Shown one piece after another: positions 1 to 5,534 of a stretch of DNA of 5,620 bases; position 1 is the stretch's first letter, and the number at the start of each line of letters is the position of its first letter. Location: assembly GCA_003537495.1 (NCBI GenBank), contig DPSB01000579.1, positions 1-5,620 of the forward strand, in the 5' to 3' direction. The notes under the pieces were generated by a model, which was not told the DNA's origin, searched no databases, and was given only the letters and a program-made list of their open reading frames with translations. The stretch is from Cytophagales bacterium. Its GTDB lineage: Bacteria; Bacteroidota; Bacteroidia; Cytophagales; Cyclobacteriaceae. Made by a program: the position numbers and the translations under genes.

Positions 1-53
1 TCGGGTTCCCATAATTAAATCCCCCGCCGCTTTACCATTTAATTCAAATAAAC

Positions 54-82
54 AAAGATGGCCCGGTTCCCCGAGCCATTTT
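54..82 (-). terminator. Probable terminator after the lipoprotein operon
   Basis: On the minus strand ATGGCTCGG and CCGGGCCAT form a 9-bp stem with one T-G wobble, closed by a GGAA tetraloop (GNRA type). CTTTGTTTATTT follows. It starts about 28 bases beyond the stop of the ZU5 gene. The T-run is imperfect. A-rich sequence before the stem and T-rich sequence after it could lengthen the hairpin past a mismatch. It could act in both directions, since TTTTC follows the stem on the plus strand. Confidence 0.62.
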
Positions 83-106
83 CAAATTGAGTTTGCATTA
101 TTGAAA

Positions 107-1210
107 TTAATCGGCTCGCTTTAACCAGAACTCGCCTTCAAATACATGTGGAATATCCGACACGCAGGAATTTGCAGGGGCAGGTTCATAAAGAGTGCCT
201 GAAAAGAAACCACGTACATTGCCCATGGTTTTGTTTTCGTACGTGATAAACGTAACCGACACTTCACTACAATGTAAATCTTCATTACAGTTTTGGTTTA
301 CCTGCGTACGGGTAGTATAGCCAAGCGAGTAGTATTTTTGTCCCATACCAAGTTGAAAAGAAACATCATCGTTACCTTGCTGATACAAACACTTTAGTGA
401 ATGTGTCCCCTCAGCGGGGTTTGTTACCTCAAGTGCAAACCCGGTTGCCAATGTACTACCGTTTTGAACGAATGTTCCGGCAAGGGCTACTCCATTGTTT
501 CCATTGGTGCCGCAATTAGCAATGCTGATATTGTTGGGATCGGGTGGAATGGAGCCATTAAATCCATATTGATAGTATTCATGTGTTGTACCGTCAATTT
601 TCACCAGCAGGTATAGATCGGAATCAACTATAGATATGCTGGAAGTAACCGTGTACGATGTTGTTTGCCCCCGTGCATTTTTTCCTTCAAGATGAACTGA
701 CACGGCTACCGGGTTTACTGATGGTTTGGCATTTGGCGCTTTATAGGTGGCCGTACTTTTTGAGGCATTAAGCGATCCGTTAGGATTTGACACCGGTGCA
801 GAAACACCGTTAAGCGACCAACCTGTAATACGGAAGTCTACTAATTGTTCTTCATTTGGAGCAATGGGGGTTAACGGCTGCAATACATCTACCGTTGGAT
901 CAATAGGTACTAACGGAGCGAGATCATCTTCAGTTTGAGGTTGATCGCGAGAAAAGCCACTGAGTTTTAGCCCGACAGAATTTCCCTTTAACACAGTTTT
1001 GGAAGCAGGGTCTAATTTTAAATCGATAAACCGCCCCAATGCCCAATCGCTGAAGTGAGTGGTAGTAATGGAAACGGTTTTTGCAGTTGTATTTATTTCA
1101 CTTTTTAGTGCGGCATTCCACGTGCCATTATTTGCTTGCGTAATAACCCACAGAAAATCTTCTTCAGAATTTTCCAGTACTTGCTGCGTATAAGCAAAAG
1201 TTAATGTTAC
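107..1210 (-). CDS. 3' part of the split gene: ZU5 end, Ig-like and C-terminal beta domain
   Basis: This frame carries the remaining 367 residues of the joined protein. It opens with the final ZU5 strands (VTLTFAYTQQ) and a THFSDWAL motif, often seen just after ZU5 regions in Bacteroidota lipoproteins. An Ig-like domain follows (joined residues about 172-303): LDPASKTVLKGNSVGLKLSG, GWSLNG, TATYKAP and NPVAVSVHLEG. It is interrupted by a Pro/acid-rich insert. The last 170 residues form a beta-rich domain with five cysteines (joined residues 341, 382, 416, 422, 457) and an ending GFFSGTLYE...FEGEFWLKRAD. That ending resembles small Bacteroidota domains that finish in FSGTL...GxF strands (DUF6252-like), an unverified guess. 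A standalone start could only be a non-ATG codon such as TTG 1037-1039, which falls inside the FSDWALG motif and is not credible. Confidence 0.66.
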   Translation of the reverse strand, partial: VTLTFAYTQQVLENSEEDFLWVITQANNGTWNAALKSEINTTAKTVSITTTHFSDWALGRFIDLKLDPASKTVLKGNSVGLKLSGFSRDQPQTEDDLAPLVPIDPTVDVLQPLTPIAPNEEQLVDFRITGWSLNGVSAPVSNPNGSLNASKSTATYKAPNAKPSVNPVAVSVHLEGKNARGQTTSYTVTSSISIVDSDLYLLVKIDGTTHEYYQYGFNGSIPPDPNNISIANCGTNGNNGVALAGTFVQNGSTLATGFALEVTNPAEGTHSLKCLYQQGNDDVSFQLGMGQKYYSLGYTTRTQVNQNCNEDLHCSEVSVTFITYENKTMGNVRGFFSGTLYEPAPANSCVSDIPHVFEGEFWLKRAD

Positions 1211-1535
1211 CGGGTTGTTGAAAGGTAATACCTTCGGGTGAAAGCCTGTAACCCTTGCCTAAACCCAATGGCCCTTCATTACTGATAGGTTGAATGGAAA
1301 TAGTAGTGTTTGCAGTTAATGCTCCTGCCGGAACAGTAACGGTTAATCTTCCATCGGTCGATGTAAGCGAACCGCCCGTAGTGCCGATAATTGCAGTAAT
1401 CGCAGTTCCTTGTGCCGTTCCCTTTTCGGTAACGATTGGTTTGCTAACAATACCTGGTTCATCGTTACCGCAGGCTATGCAAAGCACTAAGGTAGCAATG
1501 CATGTTAGTGTTTGTAATTTTTTTAGTGTTTGCAT
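1164..1535 (-). CDS. 5' part of the split gene: lipoprotein signal plus ZU5 start
   Basis: Read on its own this frame gives 123 residues from ATG 1533-1535. Residues 1-21 have a KK-containing N-terminus and a hydrophobic stretch ending LVLCIAC, so Cys22 is the probable lipidated residue; the lipobox is loose, with Cys at -3. A polar linker GNDEPG follows. From about residue 53 the pattern GGSLTSTDGRLTVTVPAGAL, then TTISIQPI and GYRLSPEGITF, is typical of ZU5 domains, beta-sandwich modules found in bacterial surface proteins and in eukaryotic ankyrin and netrin receptors. Residues after Pro108 are out of frame and should be ignored. If translated as is, it would make a truncated lipoprotein with an incomplete ZU5 fold, probably unstable. 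Confidence 0.65.
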   Translation of the reverse strand: MQTLKKLQTLTCIATLVLCIACGNDEPGIVSKPIVTEKGTAQGTAITAIIGTTGGSLTSTDGRLTVTVPAGALTANTTISIQPISNEGPLGLGKGYRLSPEGITFQQPGNINFCLYAASTGKF

Positions 1536-1542
1536 GTTTTGA

Positions 1543-2265
1543 TTAACGTTTATGAACTGCATTGTTGCTGATGTAAAGCATGGTGGAGTTTTTTTCAGGA
1601 TCTTGTGATACTGCTCCTGTGAACGAACGTTTTATTAAACGACCATCGCTGTATGTTAACACCAATGAGAAATCTATGATTTGGTAGGTGCCTGTACCCG
1701 GACTGTTTTGTGGTTCAGCATTCGGGTAAATAAAATTTGTAACCCAAAGTCCACGGTCGGTAAACGTACCATCAGAATTTAATGTAAGCACCGGACGCGC
1801 ACCAGATTCATCCAACCAAGGATCGCTTGTATTGGAGTAGGTAGTCCATGAACCACTTAAACGAAGGTTATCTTTTACAATACACCGATAAAATTTGTAC
1901 GTGTACCCTTCGCGTGTAAGCGTATTTATGTCAGTCCACTCGAACGTATACGAAGTGTAGGGTGTGCTGGCATCAATTGTTCTTCCTGTAACTGTATAAG
2001 TTCCCAGTGTGTAGGTTAACAGTTCACTCTCGGTAATGCCATCTAAGCCTGCACGCGGAAGATCGTCAATCAAATAACCTTCACCATCAAATACAATCCA
2101 ACGTACATTGTTAAAGCCAGAACCACCGGTGGCACTAAAGCTCATCCAAACACCTCCTAACGTGGCCGTATTAAATTCTGACTCATCTTCATCCGCACCA
2201 CATCCATTCATTACGATAAAAGCCACTAGCAGACATCCGGTAAGCATGATTTTTTGTAGTTTCAT
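1543..2265 (-). CDS. Lipoprotein with two lipocalin-like repeats
   Basis: This is an intact 240-residue protein. Residues 1-21 form an export signal (MKLQKIML, then a hydrophobic stretch to VMNG), with Cys22 as the likely lipidated residue; Met at -3 makes the lipobox weak. An acidic tether (GADEDESE) follows. The mature part holds two similar beta-rich units. Residues about 36-128 run from LGGVWMSF through VFDGEGYL and LGTYTVTG to EGYTYKFYRC. Residues about 136-237 run from LSGSWTTY through LTLNSDGTFTDRG and GTGTYQIIDFSLVLTYSDGR to MLYISNN. The order W, then [F/L]xxDGxG or LNSDGTF, then GTY is that of lipocalin-like domains in Bacteroidota lipoproteins. These usually occur as one small beta-barrel, so a tandem pair is notable. 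There are no catalytic motifs; ligand binding or a structural envelope role is possible. It is the first gene of the minus-strand pair, and its stop lies 7 bases before the ZU5 gene's ATG. No clear ribosome-binding site is visible, as is usual in this phylum. Confidence 0.82.
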   Translation of the reverse strand: MKLQKIMLTGCLLVAFIVMNGCGADEDESEFNTATLGGVWMSFSATGGSGFNNVRWIVFDGEGYLIDDLPRAGLDGITESELLTYTLGTYTVTGRTIDASTPYTSYTFEWTDINTLTREGYTYKFYRCIVKDNLRLSGSWTTYSNTSDPWLDESGARPVLTLNSDGTFTDRGLWVTNFIYPNAEPQNSPGTGTYQIIDFSLVLTYSDGRLIKRSFTGAVSQDPEKNSTMLYISNNAVHKR

Positions 2266-2395
2266 AAGGATTTATTTAATCCATAAAACTACCGTCTGGT
2301 TACGTTCTGGTAAATCCTGTAAAAAGGGGATTTTTAAAAAGTACTCAACTTAAAAATGGATAGATAATAAAAATGAATCAACGAATTTGTCAATC
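2266..2395. other. Upstream region of the lipoprotein operon
   Basis: This AT-rich stretch lies between the rho terminator and the first lipoprotein gene. No open frame of coding quality is visible. The best promoter-like element on the minus strand is TAGTTTTA (2291-2284), one mismatch from TAnnTTTG, but no TTG stands at the right distance upstream, so I do not call a promoter. Since the rho terminator precedes it, a promoter for the operon is expected here. Confidence 0.4.
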
Positions 2396-2429
2396 AAAAA
2401 ATTAGCCAACGATCTCTCATTGGCTAATT
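2396..2429 (-). terminator. Intrinsic terminator of rho
   Basis: On the minus strand the sequence reads AATTAGCCAA, a 10-base loop, then TTGGCTAATT, a perfect 10-bp stem whose 3' arm runs directly into a T tract (six T in total). It lies about 29 bases beyond the rho stop codon. This is a textbook Rho-independent terminator and separates rho from the lipoprotein operon downstream. The stem is AT-rich, with only four G-C pairs, so efficiency could be moderate. Confidence 0.82.
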
Positions 2430-2457
2430 GAATAATTGATGAATTTATCAAATCAGA

Positions 2458-4029
2458 TCACCCATTCATCGAAGTTAAAAACTCTTCGTTGTTGCGAGTG
2501 CCTTTCATTTTATTTTGCAGGAATTCCATCGCCTCAACCGAATTCATATCAGCCATAAACTTGCGCAGTATCCATACGCGTTGCAGTTCTTCTTCTTTCA
2601 TCAACAAATCTTCGCGTCTGGTGCCGGAAGCTGGTACATCAATAGCCGGATAAACCCTGCGGTTGGAAAGCTTGCGATCCAACTGCAATTCCATGTTTCC
2701 GGTTCCTTTAAATTCTTCAAAGATTACTTCGTCCATCTTCGAACCGGTATCAATCAATGCTGTAGCGATGATGGTAAGCGAACCACCGTTCTCAATTTTA
2801 CGCGCTGCACCAAAGAAACGTTTTGGTTTATGTAATGCATTCGCATCCACACCACCCGATAGAATTTTTCCGGATGAAGGCACAACCGTATTGTATGCGC
2901 GAGCCAAACGTGTTATCGAATCCAACAGGATAACCACATCGTGGCCACACTCGGTCATGCGCTTGGCTTTCTCCAATACAATGGAAGCAACTTTTACATG
3001 GCGCTCTGCTTGTTCATCGAAGGTAGAAGCAATTACTTCAGCCTTTACGCTGCGGGCCATGTCGGTAACTTCTTCCGGACGTTCGTCTATCAATAACACG
3101 ATCAGGTAAACTTCCGGATGATTTTCTGCAATAGCGTTGGCAATGTTTTTCAGCAAAACAGTTTTACCGGTTTTAGGCTGGGCCACAATCATACCGCGTT
3201 GTCCTTTACCAATAGGCGAGAACAAATCGAGAATGCGGGTAGAAAGATTATCGTGCGTAGTACTGAGTTTTAGTTTTTGTTCGGGAAATAATGGAGTAAG
3301 GTATTCGAACGCCACGCGGTCGCGGATTTCTTCGGTTGTCTTACCATTAATGCTATCCACCTTAATCAAGGCAAAATACTTTTCACCTTCTTTTGGCGGA
3401 CGAATTTGTCCTTTTACAGTATCGCCTGTTTTCAAACCAAATAATTTGATTTGTGAGGGCGACACATAAATATCATCAGGACTGGCTAAGTAGTTGTAAT
3501 CGCTTGAGCGGAGGAAACCGTAACCATCCTGCATAATTTCCAAAACTCCCTCGTTGCTTACTACGCCATCAAAGTCGCGAATGAAATTCTCCTTGCGCTG
3601 ATGATGTTGGTTTTGATTTGGATGTTGATTGGGATTAGGATTCTGGTTTCGCTGGAATGGTTTTTCCTCAGGTTGTTCTTTAGGAGTTTCGGTAACAGGT
3701 TGCTCCTGCTCGTTGGTATTTTCAAAGCTGATGGTGCTTTGATTTACTTCCAGATCTAGGTTTTGCAGCATCTCTTCGCTGCTCTGTTCCTTCTCTTGTG
3801 GTTTTTGATTTTCGGTAGAAACATTCTCGCGCTTACGGGGGCGCATTTTGCGCTCGGCAGGTTCGTTTGTTTTGGTAGGTTTCGGCTCTCCGCTTACAGC
3901 TTGCTGATCGAGGATTTTGTAGATCAGATCTTGCTTGGCTAGTTTTTTGGCGTTCTTTACGCCCATACCTTCAGCAATATCTTTCAATTCAGAAAGCAGC
4001 CTGTCATTCAGGTCATCAATTGTGTACAT
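2458..4029 (-). CDS. rho: Transcription termination factor Rho
   Basis: Rho is a hexameric RNA-dependent ATPase/helicase that binds C-rich nascent RNA and releases RNA polymerase. The 523-residue product has all the expected parts. Residues 1-45 are the Rho_N helical domain ([18 protein letters not shown]). Residues about 46-148 are a low-complexity insert. Residues about 150-228 are the RNA-binding cold-shock-like domain ([25 protein letters not shown]). The ATPase core follows: P-loop AQPKTGKT 283-290, catalytic Glu316 in LIDERPEEV, Walker B VVILLD 365-370, Q-loop [10 protein letters not shown] 388-397, the highly conserved FKGTGNMEL, and Arg471 in SGTRRE as the likely arginine finger. It is about 100 residues longer than E. 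coli Rho (419), all because of the insert. The ATG at 4027-4029 fits the family start; no Shine-Dalgarno sequence is seen. The gene is divergent from serS, and a perfect hairpin with a T-run lies just past its stop. Identification is essentially certain. Confidence 0.98.
   Translation of the reverse strand: MYTIDDLNDRLLSELKDIAEGMGVKNAKKLAKQDLIYKILDQQAVSGEPKPTKTNEPAERKMRPRKRENVSTENQKPQEKEQSSEEMLQNLDLEVNQSTISFENTNEQEQPVTETPKEQPEEKPFQRNQNPNPNQHPNQNQHHQRKENFIRDFDGVVSNEGVLEIMQDGYGFLRSSDYNYLASPDDIYVSPSQIKLFGLKTGDTVKGQIRPPKEGEKYFALIKVDSINGKTTEEIRDRVAFEYLTPLFPEQKLKLSTTHDNLSTRILDLFSPIGKGQRGMIVAQPKTGKTVLLKNIANAIAENHPEVYLIVLLIDERPEEVTDMARSVKAEVIASTFDEQAERHVKVASIVLEKAKRMTECGHDVVILLDSITRLARAYNTVVPSSGKILSGGVDANALHKPKRFFGAARKIENGGSLTIIATALIDTGSKMDEVIFEEFKGTGNMELQLDRKLSNRRVYPAIDVPASGTRREDLLMKEEELQRVWILRKFMADMNSVEAMEFLQNKMKGTRNNEEFLTSMNG
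3589..3894 (-). other. Disordered N/Q/E/P-rich insert of Rho
   Basis: Residues about 46-147 of Rho separate the Rho_N helices from the RNA-binding domain and lack a hydrophobic core pattern. The first part is charged ([19 protein letters not shown]), the middle is rich in E and Q, and residues 127-143 are a prion-like run of N, P, Q and H ([17 protein letters not shown]). Long inserts at this place are known in Bacteroidota Rho, and in Bacteroides such a region has been reported to drive phase separation of Rho. Whether this one does so is inference. Confidence 0.85.
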
Positions 4030-4074
4030 GTGAGTTTAAAAAAGGATTAGTAATAAAACAGTATTTATACGGTG

Positions 4075-4090
4075 TGGTCTAAACAGACCA
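4075..4090 (-). promoter_or_regulatory. Hairpin in the rho leader
   Basis: A perfect inverted repeat reads TGGTCT-GTTT-AGACCA on the minus strand, a 6-bp stem with a 4-nt loop, 45 bases before the rho ATG. No T-run follows closely, so it is not a classic terminator. It may be an RNA structure for rho autoregulation or an operator-like site; no more can be said from sequence. Confidence 0.4.
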
Positions 4091-4183
4091 GAGGTAAAAA
4101 CGCATTTAGGATCGATTCGAAAAAGGAACAGTAAACTTAGGGTTATCTATATTCGGATGGCCGATGGGGCCTGAATGATGATG

Positions 4184-4214
4184 CAAGTATAAGCCAAAAT
4201 TGAATATTATCAAA
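4184..4214 (-). promoter_or_regulatory. Candidate rho promoter
   Basis: On the minus strand TTTG (4214-4211) is followed after 19 nt by TATACTTG (4191-4184), one mismatch from TAnnTTTG. Transcription would begin near 4178, giving a rho leader of about 150 nt. Its -33 element abuts that of serS (CAAATTG at 4211-4217), so the two divergent promoters would be back to back. Confidence 0.45.
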
Positions 4215-4243
4215 TTGCATGAAATAATTATTGGCTAATTTTG
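4215..4243 (+). promoter_or_regulatory. Candidate serS promoter, Bacteroidota type
   Basis: TTG at 4215-4217 and TAATTTTG at 4236-4243 match the Bacteroidota primary sigma pattern (-33 TTG, -7 TAnnTTTG) with an 18-nt spacer. Transcription would start about 4249, giving a leader of roughly 14 nt before the serS ATG. The full 8-base -7 match makes this the best promoter candidate in the window. Confidence 0.6.
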
Positions 4244-4262
4244 CCCCTCAATAAAACGGAAT

Positions 4263-5534
4263 ATGTTAACACTCCAAACACTGCGCGAGCAACCTCAGCA
4301 AATTATAAGCGGGTTGGCCAAGCGTAATTTTAAAGATGCAGAAAACCTGGTAACACAGGTGTTGGAAATAGATAAGCAGCGCAGGGAAACGCAGACTTCA
4401 TTAGATGCGATTAAGGCAAACCTGAATGCAGATTCAAAAAGGATTGGCGAGTTGATGAAAGCTGGCAAAGCCGATGAGGCAACTGAGCTTCGTGCGTTAG
4501 TTGGTGCCAGTAAAGATAAAGTGAAATCACTTGAAGATAGCCTTACTGATTTTGAAAAGCAGCAGCAAGACATACTTTATAAAATCCCCAACGTGCCGGC
4601 AGCGAAAGTTCCGGCTGGTAAAAGTGCAGAAGATAATATCAATGTACACGAACACGGCACAATCCCCACGCTGCATGCCGATGCCTTACCCCATTGGGAG
4701 TTGATAAAGAAATACGACATCATTGATTTTGATCTGGGTGTAAAAATTGCAGGTGCTGGTTTTCCGGTGTATAAAGGCAAAGGTGCCCGCCTGCAACGTG
4801 CGCTTATTAATTTCTTTTTGAACGAAGCGGAAGCTGCGGGTTACAAAGAAATACAACCACCCATTGTAGTGAATGAAGCCAGTGGTTACGGTACTGGTCA
4901 GCTTCCCGATAAGGAAGGGCAAATGTATTTTGTAAATGAAGATGGCTTGTATTTAATTCCAACAGCCGAAGTACCCATTACCAATTTATACCGCGATGTA
5001 ATTCTTGCCGAAGAAGAGTTGCCGGTAAAGAATGCCGGTTATACACCATGCTTCCGCAGAGAAGCTGGTAGCTGGGGTGCGCACGTACGCGGACTAAATC
5101 GCCTGCATCAATTCGATAAAGTGGAGATTGTACAAATTACAAAGCCGGAAGATTCTTATGCCACATTAGATATAATGTGTGCCCACGTACAAGGCTTACT
5201 CGAAAAACTGGAGTTGCCCTATCGCAAGTTATTGTTATGTGGTGGCGATATGGGTTTTAATTCTGCACTTACGTACGATATGGAAGTTTTTTCTGCGGCA
5301 CAACAACGGTGGTTGGAGGTAAGTTCAGTGAGTAACTTCGAAACGTTTCAGGCTAACCGCTTGAAGCTTCGTTATAAAAACAAAGAGGGCAAAACACAAT
5401 TGCTGCATACCCTTAATGGTAGTGCCTTAGCGCTTCCGCGGATTTTAGCCGCCATTCTTGAAAACAACCAGACACCGGAAGGAATTAAGATTCCAAAAGT
5501 GTTGGTGCCATATGCAGGGTTTGAATGGATTTAG
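4263..5534 (+). CDS. serS: Serine--tRNA ligase (SerRS)
   Basis: SerRS activates serine with ATP and charges tRNA-Ser, and also tRNA-Sec where present, in the cytoplasm. The 423-residue product is complete and of normal family length. Residues about 1-108 are the N-terminal domain, with a long antiparallel coiled coil (about 30-105, K/E/L/A-rich) that grips the long variable arm of tRNA-Ser. The class II core follows: motif 1 region GAGFPVYKGKGARLQRALIN (164-183), serine-site TAEVP (234-238), motif 2 FRREAGS (264-270) with RGLNRLHQFDKVE, EVSSVSNFETFQANR (352-366), and motif 3 NGSALALPR (385-393). The ATG at 4263-4265 gives the usual N-terminus MLTLQTLREQP; no Shine-Dalgarno sequence is present. 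The stop is TAG 5532-5534. No gene follows closely on the same strand, so it looks monocistronic. No T-box is visible. Confidence 0.98.
   Translation: MLTLQTLREQPQQIISGLAKRNFKDAENLVTQVLEIDKQRRETQTSLDAIKANLNADSKRIGELMKAGKADEATELRALVGASKDKVKSLEDSLTDFEKQQQDILYKIPNVPAAKVPAGKSAEDNINVHEHGTIPTLHADALPHWELIKKYDIIDFDLGVKIAGAGFPVYKGKGARLQRALINFFLNEAEAAGYKEIQPPIVVNEASGYGTGQLPDKEGQMYFVNEDGLYLIPTAEVPITNLYRDVILAEEELPVKNAGYTPCFRREAGSWGAHVRGLNRLHQFDKVEIVQITKPEDSYATLDIMCAHVQGLLEKLELPYRKLLLCGGDMGFNSALTYDMEVFSAAQQRWLEVSSVSNFETFQANRLKLRYKNKEGKTQLLHTLNGSALALPRILAAILENNQTPEGIKIPKVLVPYAGFEWI

Larger units (their letters stand above)
107..1535 (-). pseudogene. Frameshifted ZU5/Ig-like lipoprotein gene (whole locus)
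   Basis: Two minus-strand frames read as one protein if a single base is skipped at 1210-1211. The upstream frame gives ...GITFQQP and then loses sense (GNINFCLYAASTGKF, stop at 1164). The other frame continues as VTLTFAYTQQVLENSEEDF and runs open to the TAA at 107-109. The joined product is 475 residues: lipoprotein signal, ZU5 domain, THFSDWAL linker, Ig-like domain and a C-terminal beta-rich domain. I chose ATG 1533-1535 because it gives a normal signal peptide and starts 7 bases after the upstream gene's stop; the ATG at 1560-1562 would overlap that gene. The second half has no ATG near its beginning, which argues against two independent genes. The cause may be a true mutation, a sequencing or assembly error, or, less likely, programmed +1 frameshifting on CCC-G. 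The product would be a surface or periplasmic lipoprotein of unknown role. The reconstruction is strong; true pseudogene status is uncertain. Confidence 0.72.

Noticed and set aside
401..938. Plus-strand open frames opposite the ZU5/Ig lipoprotein gene
   Set aside because: They are short, low in protein-like pattern and antisense to a frame with clear Ig-like strands.
1037..1039. TTG as a start codon for an independent downstream gene
   Set aside because: It encodes Leu inside THFSDWALGRF, and the reading frame is clearly coding upstream of it, so it is internal to a longer protein.
2515..3469. Several plus-strand open frames of 100-150 codons across rho
   Set aside because: They lie wholly antisense to the strongly conserved rho gene, have no recognisable domains, and their length follows from rho codon usage.
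4231..4242. TTGGCTAATTTT shared between the serS promoter and the 3' arm of the rho terminator
   Set aside because: A 12-base match between two AT-rich sites in 5.6 kb on both strands is expected about by chance.
4244..4262. T-box or other tRNA-sensing leader before serS
   Set aside because: The expected serS leader is only about 14 nt, and no T-box sequence or specifier structure is present.
4295..4922. Minus-strand open frames antisense to serS
   Set aside because: They are shadows of serS; the serS frame carries every class II synthetase motif without interruption.
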